A stretch of 64,000 nucleotides of DNA from an uncultured Vampirovibrio sp. (GTDB lineage: Bacteria > Cyanobacteriota > Vampirovibrionia > Gastranaerophilales > Gastranaerophilaceae), in assembly GCA_910577395.1 (NCBI GenBank), contig CAJTLG010000005.1, positions 62,001 through 126,000 of the forward strand, in the 5' to 3' direction. Below the pieces are notes generated by a model. That model saw only the letters and a list, made by a program, of their open reading frames with translations, made no database searches and was not told where the DNA came from. Shown in pieces: positions 48,419 through 57,841 of the stretch. How positions within the stretch are numbered: position 1 is the stretch's first letter; the number at the start of each line of letters is the position of its first letter. The position numbers and the translations under genes were made by a program.

Positions 48419-48514
48419 CTATTCTATTCAATTTATGAACATGATAATTGTAGCAGGAACAAAATATTTGTAAAGGGCTAAAAACCATGATATTAAAGAT
48501 ATTTCGAAACTAAA

Positions 48515-48541
48515 AAAGCCCCGTCTTATGAACAGGGCTTT
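48515..48541 (-). terminator. Intrinsic terminator of pilT
   Basis: AAAGCCC (48515-48521) and GGGCTTT (48535-48541); on the - strand the stem is followed by TTTTTTAG. It lies 20 nt beyond the pilT stop codon. Confidence 0.75.
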
Positions 48542-48560
48542 ATATATTTCATATTTGAAT

Positions 48561-49664
48561 TTACACTCCGAATGTTCTTGCAGCAGCGCCTGTTTGGATA
48601 CCAAGCATTCTTTTTAATTCTTCGGGGTGTTGTGATTTTGAAATTGCATCCTGTTGGTCGATTAAATTCATTTTAAATAAATCGCGAAGTGCCATATCAA
48701 GGGTTTGCATGCCGGCACCTGCACCTGTTTGGATTGCTGAATAAATCTGGGCGGATTTTTGTTCACGTATAAGGTTTGCAATGGCATTATTTACAATCAT
48801 TATTTCCTGTGCCATTACACGGCCTTTTTTAGTAAAACCGTCTTCAGATAATTTTGGAAGCAGTGTCTGAGAGAATACTGCAACAAGGCTGGTTGATAAT
48901 TGAAGCCTTATTTGCTGCTGCTGTCCCTGCGGGAATACGTCTATGATACGGTCAATGGTTTGGGAAGCGGATGAGGTGTGTAATGTACCCATTACCAAGT
49001 GGCCTGTTTCAGCTGCAGTCAGTGCAAGAGATATTGTTTCAAGGTCTCTCATCTCACCGATTAGTATAATATCAGGGTCTTCACGAAGGGCTGATTTCAG
49101 GGCATTTGCGGTAGAGCGTGTATCCTGTCCCAGTTCCCTTTGGTGAACAATACTTTTTTTAGAGGTGTGAATAAATTCTATAGGGTCTTCAATGGTTAGA
49201 ATATGTTCTGTTCTTGAAGAGTTAATATAATCAATCATAGCGGCCAGTGTGGTGGATTTACCTGAACCTGTAGGCCCTGTTACCAAAATCAGGCCTCTTG
49301 GTTTATTGGCAATTTTTTTCACTATATCGGGAAGGCCGAGTTCTTCAAATGTCGGGGGTTCAGAGTTAATTGTTCTGAATGCGGCAGCATAGTTGCCTTT
49401 GTCTTTATATACGTTTACCCTGAAACGGCCTACACCGTGAAGTCCGTAACCAAAGTCAAGCTCCCAGTTTTGCTCTAATATACGTCTTTGTTCGTTTGTC
49501 AAAATCGGGAAAACTATTGTTTCAATATCATCGCCTGTTAAAACAGGAAGACTTGTTCTTATAAGTTCACCGTCAATACGGATAACAGGCGGTAAATCAG
49601 CCGAAATATGCAAGTCACTTGCATTTTTTTGCACCGTAAGCTCTAAAATTTCTTCAATTAACAT
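48561..49664 (-). CDS. pilT: Type IV pilus retraction ATPase PilT
   Basis: Hexameric ATPase that retracts type IV pili in twitching motility. The 367 residues show Walker A GPTGSGKST (about 132-140), Asp box LTIEDPIEF, Walker B ILIGEMRDLETI and the His box GHLVMGTLHTSSA. The C-terminal AIRNLIREQK-like PilT motif is represented by AIANLIREQKSAQI. Length matches the family. No pilB, pilC or pilin gene lies nearby, but the pilin-like protein at 5590 is worth noting. Confidence 0.95.
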   Translation of the reverse strand: MLIEEILELTVQKNASDLHISADLPPVIRIDGELIRTSLPVLTGDDIETIVFPILTNEQRRILEQNWELDFGYGLHGVGRFRVNVYKDKGNYAAAFRTINSEPPTFEELGLPDIVKKIANKPRGLILVTGPTGSGKSTTLAAMIDYINSSRTEHILTIEDPIEFIHTSKKSIVHQRELGQDTRSTANALKSALREDPDIILIGEMRDLETISLALTAAETGHLVMGTLHTSSASQTIDRIIDVFPQGQQQQIRLQLSTSLVAVFSQTLLPKLSEDGFTKKGRVMAQEIMIVNNAIANLIREQKSAQIYSAIQTGAGAGMQTLDMALRDLFKMNLIDQQDAISKSQHPEELKRMLGIQTGAAARTFGV

Positions 49665-49781
49665 ATGATTACAATTACTCCAAAATAAGATAATATACTA
49701 ATAATATTACATTTTGACTTGAAAAATGTAAATACCCTTAATACAAATATCCTATGAATTACGGATTAGGGGAAAATAAAA

Positions 49782-49802
49782 GCTCCCTTTAAATTTGGGA
49801 GC
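49782..49802 (-). terminator. Hairpin with U-run on the - strand, upstream of pilT
   Basis: GCTCCC (49782-49787) and GGGAGC (49797-49802), followed on the - strand by TTTTATTTT. It would end a short leftward transcript from the gap before the XRE gene, or attenuate pilT read-through. No gene was found behind it. Confidence 0.45.
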
Positions 49803-49907
49803 CACTGAATTAAACTTATCTATAGTTGATTTACCGCAATAATTCTACCCCTGCCTGGTCGGTCAAAAATAGGGTGAATCTTTGTATGTTGTTTAGGTTA
49901 GATTTTG

Positions 49908-49986
49908 TTCATAATTTAGAACCTAATAATTAATATCTAAATTATGAATTTAACTTTAGCATAGTGATATTAAAATGTCAATATCA
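49908..49986. promoter_or_regulatory. Two palindromes upstream of the lone XRE gene
   Basis: A 12-bp perfect inverted repeat TTCATAATTTAG/CTAAATTATGAA (49908-49919 and 49937-49948) and a second inverted repeat TGATATT/AATATCA (49965-49971 and 49980-49986) lie just before the XRE gene at 50005. They are likely autoregulatory operators. Confidence 0.5.
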
Positions 49987-50004
49987 AAAAAATGGTATTG
50001 AAAT

Positions 50005-50256
50005 ATGAGTAAGAATAAAGATATAAATAAACAAATAGCAGAGAGAATTGCCGAATTGAGATTGAAAAATAATCTTACGGTTGAAAAGTTGGCATGGAAA
50101 GGCGGCTTGTCCAAAAGTTGTGTCGGTTATGCTGTTAAAGGTACATTTGATACAAGAGTTTCAACGATTGCAGGTATTTGCGCAGCACTAAAAATCTCCC
50201 CTGCCGAATTTTTCAGTACATTTACTGAAATCCCTGAAATACCGGATGAAGAATAA
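50005..50256 (+). CDS. XRE-family HTH regulator (lone copy)
   Basis: The 83 residues form one Cro/C1-type HTH domain (AERIAELRLKNNLTVEKLAW, STIAGICAALKISPAEFFS) with an acidic C-terminal tail. Unlike modules A and B, no small partner gene was found on the divergent strand. It starts at an ATG without a clear ribosome site. It converges on carB with a 4-nt gap. Confidence 0.85.
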   Translation: MSKNKDINKQIAERIAELRLKNNLTVEKLAWKGGLSKSCVGYAVKGTFDTRVSTIAGICAALKISPAEFFSTFTEIPEIPDEE

Positions 50257-50260
50257 TATC

Positions 50261-53200
50261 TTAGAAAATTCCTAAGAATTTTTTCTTTCTGTAATTTGTA
50301 ATGGTGTCAGAGCTTAGATTTGCACCTTTGTCATATGTTTTTACCGCGCTTAAATAAGCTCTTGCGGTATCGATACTTGTAAAGCAAGGTATGCCGTACA
50401 TTTCAGCAATTGTTCTAATTTGAAACCCTGATGTTTGTGAATTTTTTCCTAAAGTAGGCGTATTTAAAACAAAGCTTAAACGGCCTTCTTTCATACGTTT
50501 TTGCAGTTTTTCCACCATAAATTTTTCAATCATTTTGGAAGGTACGCCGTTTTTCTCTAAAAATTTATGCGTACCCCAGGTTGCCATAATGAAAAACCCT
50601 TGCGAATAAAGCTTTTTCACTATTTTTAATGCAGGCTGTTTATAGTGGTCATTTAAGGAAATAAGCACCCTTTGCTTTCTTTGGCCGAATTTATATCCGC
50701 CTGCAATGAACGCTTTTAATAAAGCCTTTTTATAGGAATAATCCACCCCTAAAACTTCGCCTGTGGATTTCATTTCAGGTGCAAGGGCAGGGTCTATCCT
50801 GTTTAGTTTTTGGAAACTGAATACGGGCATTTTTACGCATACAAGGTTTGTTTTCTTATATAATCCTGTACCAAAGCCCTGGCTTTTTATTGATTTTCCA
50901 AGTATTGCATTAATTGCAATTTTTGTCATCGGAATACCAGTAACCTTTGACATAATCGGTACTGTCCTTGAGGCACGCGGGTTTACTTCTATTACATAAA
51001 CGGTATCATTTTTAATAATAAACTGAATGTTCATCAGGCCTATGATTTTAACCTTTTTAGCAATTTTTTTAGCGTATTCCACAAGCTTTTTTTCTTGGCT
51101 TTTTGTAATATTGCGGGAAGGATAAATGCTCATAGAATCGCCTGAATGCACTCCTGCACGCTCTATATGTTCACATATTCCGGGGATTAATATATCATGC
51201 CCATCTGAAATAGCATCTAATTCAACCTCAAGACCTTCAACATACTGGTCAATAAGCACAGGGTGTTCTCCTGCAAATTTTAAGGCCTCATTTATATAGG
51301 TTAAAAGCTCATCATCATTGTAAACTACCTGCATGCCCCTACCGCCTATAACGTATGACGGCCTTACAAGTACCGGGTAGCCAAGTTCTTTTGTGACGCT
51401 AAGTGCTTCTGCAGCACTTTTTACGCCTCTGCCTTTTGGTTGGGGGATATTTAATTCGGATAAAAGTTTTTCAAAAACCTTTCTATCCTCAACCATATCA
51501 ATACTTTCAAGCGTTGTGCCAAGGATTTTAACCCCTTGTTTAGCAAGTTTTGGGGCAAGATTAATAGCTGTCTGTCCGCCAAACTGCACCATTACACCGT
51601 ACGGTTTTTCTTTTTTTACGATATTCATTACGTTTTCGGCGTTCATTGGTTCAAAATAAAGTCTGCTTGCAATGTCAAAATCGGTGGAAAGTGTTTCCGG
51701 GTTTGAATTTACCATAACAGATTCATATCCGTTTTCTAAAATCGCTCTTGCTGCGTGTACGGAACAATAATCAAATTCTATACCCTGTCCAATCCTTATG
51801 GGGCCTGAGCCTAAGACTAATATATTTTCTTTCCCCTTTATGCTATCTGATTTTTGGGTGTATTCTGCCTTAAATTCAGCAAGTTCGCACTCTTCGCCAT
51901 AGGTAGAATAAAAATACGGAGTAGATGCGTGGAATTCCCCCGCACATGTATCTACAATCCTGAATACAGCAGGATAATCATATTTTTTAAGCTCCTCCTC
52001 AGACATTTTTGAAATGGCGGAAATCTCAGAGTCTAAGTATCCAAAATCCTTTGCCCGCTTGTAAAGTTCTTCTGTGAGAGGTTTATTTTCAAGTTCAATT
52101 TCAAGATGCACTATATCCTTAATTTGATTTATAAACCATGAGTCAATTTTTGTGATTTCTCTTATTTTTTGTACATCAAAATTGCGGCGTAAAGCCTCTG
52201 ATACCCTGAAAATACGCCTGTCATCCTGAATGTGTAAATCTTTAAGAAGTTCTTCATTTGAAAGATTTTCAAATTTGTAATGCAAAATGCCTGTGTGTTT
52301 ATCTTCTAGCGATGCCACAGCCTTTTTAAAGCTGCTTTTAAACGTACGTCCTATAGCCATAACTTCGCCCGTAGCCTTCATTTTGGTGCCAAGCATTCTA
52401 TCGCCTGTTGCAAATTTATCAAACGGCCATTTGGGGATTTTTACAACTACATAATCAAGTGCCGGTTCAAATGCGGCAACGGTTTTGCCGGTTATTGCGT
52501 TTTTAATTTCAGATAGTTCATATCCTATGGCAATTTTTGTGGTTACTTTTGCTATAGGATATCCGGTTGCTTTTGAAGCCAGTGCCGAAGAGCGGCTTAC
52601 ACGCGGGTTTACCTCTATTACATAATACTGGTTTGTCTTTGTATCAAGTGCATATTGCACATTGCAGCCGCCTTCAATCTTTAATGCTCTTATAATCTTT
52701 ATTGCGGAGGTTCTTAACATTTGATATTCATTGTTTGTAAGGGTTTGAGAGGGTGCCACAACAAAGCTGTCCCCGGTGTGGATACCGATAGGGTCAATGT
52801 TTTCCATATTACATATAATGATGCAGGTGTCGTTAGAATCCCTCATAACCTCGTATTCGACTTCTTTATAGCCTGCAATACTTTTTTCTACAAGCACCTG
52901 ATTAATCGGGGATTGCTGCAGGCCTGAATGTACGATTTCTTCGTATTCGGTTTCATTTTTGGCTATACCGCCCCCTGAGCCGCCAAGGGTGAATGCCGGG
53001 CGGATGATTATAGGAAAACCTATTTTTTCAGCGAATTTTTTAGCATCTTCATAGCTTGAAACTATTTCACTGTCGGGGATTGGCTCTCCTATTTCATTCA
53101 TCAGATTTTTAAACAATTCTCTGTCTTCCGCTTTTTTAATGGATTCAATGTTTGTACCCAAAAGCCTTACGTTATATTCTTTTAGAACCTCTGCTTTATC

Positions 53201-53506
53201 AAGTTCACATGCAAGGTTCAGGCCGGTTTGTCCGCCAAGAGAGGCTATAATGCCGTTTGGGCGTTCTTTTTTGATTATGGCAGTGAGGCTTTCAAGTGTC
53301 AGAGGTTCGATATAGACTTTATCTGCGATGTTTTCATCGGTCATAATCGTTGCGGGGTTTGAATTTACAAGTACCACCTCAATATCTTCTTCACGAAGTG
53401 CGCGGCAGGCCTGTACGCCCGCATAGTCAAATTCTGCTGCCTGGCCGATGACAATTGGGCCGGAGCCTATAACCAAAACTTTTTTTATACTAAAATCTTT
53501 TCCCAT
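50261..53506 (-). CDS. carB: Carbamoyl-phosphate synthase large subunit
   Basis: Makes carbamoyl phosphate from glutamine-derived ammonia, bicarbonate and two ATP for pyrimidine and arginine synthesis. The 1081 residues contain the two homologous ATP-grasp halves: KVLVIGSGPIVIGQAAEFDYAG at the start and LVLGSGPIRIGQGIEFDYCS (about 560), each with EVNPR (VIEVNPRVSRSSAL and VIEVNPRASRTVP), and a C-terminal MGS-like regulatory domain (about 940-1081). Last gene of the pyr operon, 24 nt after carA. Confidence 0.97.
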   Translation of the reverse strand: MGKDFSIKKVLVIGSGPIVIGQAAEFDYAGVQACRALREEDIEVVLVNSNPATIMTDENIADKVYIEPLTLESLTAIIKKERPNGIIASLGGQTGLNLACELDKAEVLKEYNVRLLGTNIESIKKAEDRELFKNLMNEIGEPIPDSEIVSSYEDAKKFAEKIGFPIIIRPAFTLGGSGGGIAKNETEYEEIVHSGLQQSPINQVLVEKSIAGYKEVEYEVMRDSNDTCIIICNMENIDPIGIHTGDSFVVAPSQTLTNNEYQMLRTSAIKIIRALKIEGGCNVQYALDTKTNQYYVIEVNPRVSRSSALASKATGYPIAKVTTKIAIGYELSEIKNAITGKTVAAFEPALDYVVVKIPKWPFDKFATGDRMLGTKMKATGEVMAIGRTFKSSFKKAVASLEDKHTGILHYKFENLSNEELLKDLHIQDDRRIFRVSEALRRNFDVQKIREITKIDSWFINQIKDIVHLEIELENKPLTEELYKRAKDFGYLDSEISAISKMSEEELKKYDYPAVFRIVDTCAGEFHASTPYFYSTYGEECELAEFKAEYTQKSDSIKGKENILVLGSGPIRIGQGIEFDYCSVHAARAILENGYESVMVNSNPETLSTDFDIASRLYFEPMNAENVMNIVKKEKPYGVMVQFGGQTAINLAPKLAKQGVKILGTTLESIDMVEDRKVFEKLLSELNIPQPKGRGVKSAAEALSVTKELGYPVLVRPSYVIGGRGMQVVYNDDELLTYINEALKFAGEHPVLIDQYVEGLEVELDAISDGHDILIPGICEHIERAGVHSGDSMSIYPSRNITKSQEKKLVEYAKKIAKKVKIIGLMNIQFIIKNDTVYVIEVNPRASRTVPIMSKVTGIPMTKIAINAILGKSIKSQGFGTGLYKKTNLVCVKMPVFSFQKLNRIDPALAPEMKSTGEVLGVDYSYKKALLKAFIAGGYKFGQRKQRVLISLNDHYKQPALKIVKKLYSQGFFIMATWGTHKFLEKNGVPSKMIEKFMVEKLQKRMKEGRLSFVLNTPTLGKNSQTSGFQIRTIAEMYGIPCFTSIDTARAYLSAVKTYDKGANLSSDTITNYRKKKFLGIF

Positions 53507-53530
53507 TATTTTTCCTCTGATTTACTTAAT

Positions 53531-54643
53531 TTATGCCATTTCTTCCGCTTTTCTTACGGGGGTTTGCTTGTATAGTCGCATTTTAGCTGTCCAATCGTCA
53601 AAAATTACAGCAGCGTCCGTAGGCCCCGGGTTTGCCTCCGGATGAAACTGCACGGCTTCAATTTTTAAACTGTCAGATTTAAACCCTTCCAGGGTGTCAT
53701 CATTTAGATTTTTATAGGTCGCTTCCATAATCTTTGTTAAACTGGTTGTATCAACCGCATAGCCGTGGTTTTGGGATGTCATCATCACATGACGGTTTTC
53801 TAGGTTTACAACTGGGTGGTTTGCCCCTCTGTGACCGTATTTTAGCTTATATGTTTTTGCGCCCAAAACAATAGAAAGCAGCTGATACCCAAGGCAAATA
53901 CCAAAAATTGGTAGTTTTCCAACCAAATTGTTCAATGTTTTAATTTCAAATACACAGTCTGCAGGGTCCCCGGGGCCGTTAGATAAGAAAAGAGCATCAA
54001 AATTGCCGTTTAAAATCTCATCAGCCTCTGTATTTGCGGGAAATACGGTAATTTTGCAGCCTCTTTGAGCTAAACTGTCTGTTATACCTAATTTGCAGCC
54101 ATAATCAATTAATGCAAGATTAATATCGCCGTTTGGGTTTATTGTGTAAATTTTTTTGGTTGAAACCTCTAAAACCACGTCTTTATTTGGTTTATGGTAA
54201 TTTAACATCATCAATTTTTCTGGAAGATTGTGTTCATCGATGTTTTCGGTAGTGATAATGCAGTTCATAACCCCTTTTTCCCTTATTTTCTTTGTAAGGC
54301 AGCGGGTATCGACACCTTCAATCCCTATTATATTGTGCTTTTTTAGGTATGAAGATATATTTTGTGTGCTTTTATAATGTGAATCGTTTTCACAGGAATT
54401 TTTTACCACAAACCCTAAGCACCGCGGGTTTTCAGATTCAAAATCTGTGGGGTTTAGGCCGTAGTTGCCAATTTCAGGGTATGTCATTACTATTATTTGG
54501 TTTGCATATGACGGGTCAGTCAAAATCTCCTGATAGCCTACCATAGAGGTATTAAAAACTATTTCGCCTATCGAAGTGCCTTGTGCTCCAAAGGATTTAC
54601 CCTTTAGAACCGTGCCGTCCTCAAGTATTAATGCTGCAAACAT
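53531..54643 (-). CDS. carA: Carbamoyl-phosphate synthase small subunit (glutaminase)
   Basis: Supplies ammonia to CarB by hydrolysing glutamine. The 370 residues have the N-terminal CPSase domain (LEDGTVLKGKSFGAQG, VGYQEILTDPSYANQIIVMT) and a class I glutaminase domain with the nucleophile in GICLGYQLLS, and the catalytic His/Glu in VQFHPEANPGP. Overlaps pyrF by 16 nt. Confidence 0.97.
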   Translation of the reverse strand: MFAALILEDGTVLKGKSFGAQGTSIGEIVFNTSMVGYQEILTDPSYANQIIVMTYPEIGNYGLNPTDFESENPRCLGFVVKNSCENDSHYKSTQNISSYLKKHNIIGIEGVDTRCLTKKIREKGVMNCIITTENIDEHNLPEKLMMLNYHKPNKDVVLEVSTKKIYTINPNGDINLALIDYGCKLGITDSLAQRGCKITVFPANTEADEILNGNFDALFLSNGPGDPADCVFEIKTLNNLVGKLPIFGICLGYQLLSIVLGAKTYKLKYGHRGANHPVVNLENRHVMMTSQNHGYAVDTTSLTKIMEATYKNLNDDTLEGFKSDSLKIEAVQFHPEANPGPTDAAVIFDDWTAKMRLYKQTPVRKAEEMA

Positions 54644-55374
54644 TTTATTTCTCCAATTTCTTCATAAATTTTTTCCATAGCCTCAATTGGGTTTGGGGCT
54701 TGGGTTACAGCCCTACCGATAACCAAATAATCCGCCCCTTGTTCTATTGCAAATTTCGGGGTCGCAATTCTTTTTTGGTCATCTTTTGTGCTCCAGGCGG
54801 GCCTTATGCCAGGGCATAGCACCTTAAAATCAACCCCGCAAGTTTCTTTTATCTTTTTTGCCTCCAGTGATGAGGCTACAACGCCTGTCATACCTGCTTT
54901 TTTGGCTAATTTTGCAAGGCGGATTGCAAAATCTGAAACATCAGTATTGATTTCAAATTCATCATTCATAACATCCTGAGATATGCTTGTAAGCATAGTA
55001 ACGGCAAGGATTACGGGTGGTTTTTTGTTTAGTTTTTCGCTTGCTTTTTTAGCCCCCTGAACGGCTGCCTGCATCATCTTTAATCCGCCTGTGGCGTGCA
55101 CATTAAAGAAATTTGCACCTCGTAAAACCACGTTTTCACTGGCTTTTTCAACGGTGTTCGGGATATCGTGCAACTTTACATCAAGGAAAAAGTTGGAATT
55201 TTTGCCCGAAATGTAGTCTACCACTTCGTTTCCATATTTTGTATAAAGCTGTAAACCGACTTTAAAGGTGCCGACATACGGATATAGACTATCTACAAGC
55301 TTTTTAGCATCTTCAATGTCCTCAACATCAAGCGCCAGAACGATTTTTTCTTTTATTTTTTCATTTATTTCCAT
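54628..55374 (-). CDS. pyrF: Orotidine 5'-phosphate decarboxylase (operon copy)
   Basis: Converts OMP to UMP, the last step of the pathway. The 248 residues show the catalytic DxKxHD array in FFLDVKLHDIPNTV, LALDVEDIEDAKKLV at the start, and CPGIRP and DYLVIGRAVTQAP near the end. It sits inside the pyr operon between pyrC and carA, overlapping both genes. A second complete copy occurs at 60421-61176. Confidence 0.95.
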   Translation of the reverse strand: MEINEKIKEKIVLALDVEDIEDAKKLVDSLYPYVGTFKVGLQLYTKYGNEVVDYISGKNSNFFLDVKLHDIPNTVEKASENVVLRGANFFNVHATGGLKMMQAAVQGAKKASEKLNKKPPVILAVTMLTSISQDVMNDEFEINTDVSDFAIRLAKLAKKAGMTGVVASSLEAKKIKETCGVDFKVLCPGIRPAWSTKDDQKRIATPKFAIEQGADYLVIGRAVTQAPNPIEAMEKIYEEIGEIKCLQH

Positions 55375-56357
55375 ATTACTTTTCCTTTTAGTTCGATATT
55401 TTCATAGGGTGAAATCTTGCATTTAGACTTGAATTTGGCCGCTTTAACAATCCATTTTTCATCAATATCAATTTTGATTTCACGTCTGTTTTCAACCCCC
55501 AAAATTTTTGCGGGGTTGTATGACATTTTTTCTATAATTTCATCCAAAGTAAGCACGCGCAATGCAAGCGGGAAGGCTGTTTCAAGCCCTGTTATTCCGT
55601 TTGGCGAGGCGGAATACGGCGCTAGCTTTTCATCTTTAGTGTGCGGGGCGTGGTCAGTTGCGATTACATCAATGGTTCCGTCTTTTAAGCATTCTATAAC
55701 AGCCTCTCTGTCCGATTCTTTCCTGAGCGGGGGGTTCATCTTAAAGACTCCGTTTGATGTTACATTATTTTTTGTAAATGTAAAATAATGCGGAGCAGTT
55801 TCGCAGGTTAGCTTAAACCCTTGTGCTTTGGCCATTTTAATATGTTCAAGAGCGTTAGCGCTTGATATATGGCAAAAATGCAGCCTTGGATTAGGGCAAA
55901 GCCCTTTATTTGCAATATCTTGTACCGTTTTGAATGCCTCAATTTGCCATTTTACTTCATTTGCCTCATCTTCACAGTGTGAAAGTATTAATTCGCCTGA
56001 CATTAGGGCGTTTTTAAAAATTTCTTTATCTAAAATCGGCAGTCCGTCGTTAGAAAAAGCAATGGCACCGGCATTTTTCAGGTTTTTAAAGTCGACAAGT
56101 TCTTTTGTATCAAGGTTTTTGGTTACGGCAGAAACCGGATAGACGTCTATATATTGATTTTTACTTGTTTTTTCTATTAAAAACCTTATTACATCAGGGT
56201 TATCAGCTACCGGCTTTGTATTTGGCATAATGCATACAGCACCAAAACCACCGGCTATTGCAGATGCCATGCCTGTTTCAAGGGTTTCCTTATCCGTGAA
56301 ACCCGGCTCACGAAAGTGTGCATGCATATCTATAAAGGCCGGAATAGTTTTAATCAT
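55365..56357 (-). CDS. pyrC: Dihydroorotase, short form
   Basis: Cyclises carbamoyl aspartate to dihydroorotate. Seen: metal ligands HAHFREPG near the N-terminus, HCEDEANEV, HFCHISSANALEHI, and ATDHAPHTKDEK. ATG 56357 is chosen; an upstream in-frame start would add six residues inside pyrB. At 330 residues it lacks most of the N-terminal beta strands that come before the HxHxR motif in usual class I dihydroorotases (about 420 residues), yet the C-terminal part (ILGVENRREIKIDIDEKWI) is retained. It overlaps pyrB by 8 nt and pyrF by 10 nt. Confidence 0.93.
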   Translation of the reverse strand: MIKTIPAFIDMHAHFREPGFTDKETLETGMASAIAGGFGAVCIMPNTKPVADNPDVIRFLIEKTSKNQYIDVYPVSAVTKNLDTKELVDFKNLKNAGAIAFSNDGLPILDKEIFKNALMSGELILSHCEDEANEVKWQIEAFKTVQDIANKGLCPNPRLHFCHISSANALEHIKMAKAQGFKLTCETAPHYFTFTKNNVTSNGVFKMNPPLRKESDREAVIECLKDGTIDVIATDHAPHTKDEKLAPYSASPNGITGLETAFPLALRVLTLDEIIEKMSYNPAKILGVENRREIKIDIDEKWIVKAAKFKSKCKISPYENIELKGKVIWK

Positions 56358-57261
56358 TAGATTTTCCCTCTTCAAACAGCGTTTCTAAAATTGCCATTCT
56401 GGTAAAAACCCCGTTATGAGTTTGTTTTAGGATAGTTGCACCTTTTTTTGAATCAAGCAGGGCTGAAGATGCCTCTACGTCGCGGTTTACAGGTCCAGGG
56501 TGCATAAGAATGCACTTTTCGGGGATATTTTTTTCTTTTAGCTGATAATTTTTAATATAATCCTCAAATTCAATTATACCTTGAATTCTTTCCTTTTGAA
56601 TTCTTAAAGCCATTACTATATCTGCATTTTGGACTGTTTTTTCCAGATTATCACTCCATTCAATATTTTTTAGCGTTTCATCCTTGAAATACGCGGGTGC
56701 CACGCATTTTATGTTTATGCCAAATCTGGAAAGCAACTCTATATTTGATTTTGCAACACGCGAATGGCGTATATCTCCTATTATTACAAGGTTTAGGCCT
56801 TCTAAGTTTTTAAAATGCTCTTTGATTGTTACAAAATCAAGCAAAGCCTGGGTTGGGTGGCTCAAAGTGCCCTCCCCTGCATTGATTAAGGAGATAGGTT
56901 TAAAAAATTTACGGCCTTTATTTTCATACTCAATGGTTCTTTTTATAAGGCCTTCTTCGGTTGTGCGGACTATGCAAGCGTCAAATCCAATGGCGGCAAG
57001 GTTATTTACGGTATCAAAAAATCCTTCTCCTTTAGTAATGGAAGATTTGGATGTTTCAAAATTATAAATGTTTGCACCAAGCTTATTTAGTGCCATTTCA
57101 AAGGAAAAATACGTACGGGTAGAATTTTCAAAAAATATCATTGCAACCTGTTTCCCTTTGCAGGATAATGGTTTTGCACCGTTTTTAAGTTCCAGTGCAC
57201 GCGTTGCAATTTTATTAATTTCTTCTGTTGAAAGGCTTTTAATATCAATTAAATGTTTCAT
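56350..57261 (-). CDS. pyrB: Aspartate carbamoyltransferase catalytic subunit
   Basis: Forms carbamoyl aspartate. The 303 residues show the carbamoyl-phosphate loop FFENSTRTYFSFE, in which the Arg after STRT is replaced by Tyr compared with the common STRTRxSFE, HPTQALLD, GDIRHSRVAKS and the aspartate loop HPGPVNRDVE. ATG 57261 is used, with a GGAG ribosome site that lies inside the end of pyrE. No pyrI regulatory subunit is present. Confidence 0.96.
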   Translation of the reverse strand: MKHLIDIKSLSTEEINKIATRALELKNGAKPLSCKGKQVAMIFFENSTRTYFSFEMALNKLGANIYNFETSKSSITKGEGFFDTVNNLAAIGFDACIVRTTEEGLIKRTIEYENKGRKFFKPISLINAGEGTLSHPTQALLDFVTIKEHFKNLEGLNLVIIGDIRHSRVAKSNIELLSRFGINIKCVAPAYFKDETLKNIEWSDNLEKTVQNADIVMALRIQKERIQGIIEFEDYIKNYQLKEKNIPEKCILMHPGPVNRDVEASSALLDSKKGATILKQTHNGVFTRMAILETLFEEGKSND

Positions 57262-57262
57262 T

Positions 57263-57841
57263 TTAAGCTCCAACTCTGCTTCCCGGCTTTACTATAGGTA
57301 TATTTTCCTTACACAGAGGGCAATTCGCGGGTTCGTATACAACAGGGTCGATTTTTAAAAGTGAATTAATTTTTAATTTATCATCCAGCTTTCCTTGTGT
57401 CCTGTCCACAATACAGCCCACCCCGACTACTTCAGGTTCAAATTCTTTAACGGCATCCATTGTTTCAAAAATCGTCCTTGCAGTTGTTATAACATCTTCA
57501 ATAATCACGATTTTTTCGCCTTTTTTCAATGTATAGCCGCGTCTTAGCTGCATTTGGCCGTCTTTCCTTTCAACAAATAGATTTCGTTTGCCGGTTTGTT
57601 TTGCAACCTCGTAACCAAAGATTACAGCACCGATTGCGGGGGCAACAATTGTGTCAAACTCAATATTTTTAAGCTTTTCAGCTAATGCTTTACCTATTTT
57701 TTCAACCAAATCAGGGTATTGATAAAGTTTTGCACATTGAAAATATGTATCCGAGTGCAGGCCTGATGTCAGGCAAAAATGCCCGTGTAACAGGCCGTCA
57801 GCCTTCATTAAAAGTTCTTTTACATCTATTATTTCAGTCAT
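57263..57841 (-). CDS. pyrE: Orotate phosphoribosyltransferase
   Basis: Joins orotate to PRPP to give OMP. The 192 residues include the PRPP-binding motif KIVIIEDVITTARTIFETMDA, YGYEVA-type FGYEVAKQTG, and LKEKLKNIEFDTIVAPAIGAV. A C-terminal CPLC pair is present. Overlaps pyrD by 4 nt; pyrB begins 1 nt after its stop codon. Confidence 0.95.
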   Translation of the reverse strand: MTEIIDVKELLMKADGLLHGHFCLTSGLHSDTYFQCAKLYQYPDLVEKIGKALAEKLKNIEFDTIVAPAIGAVIFGYEVAKQTGKRNLFVERKDGQMQLRRGYTLKKGEKIVIIEDVITTARTIFETMDAVKEFEPEVVGVGCIVDRTQGKLDDKLKINSLLKIDPVVYEPANCPLCKENIPIVKPGSRVGA

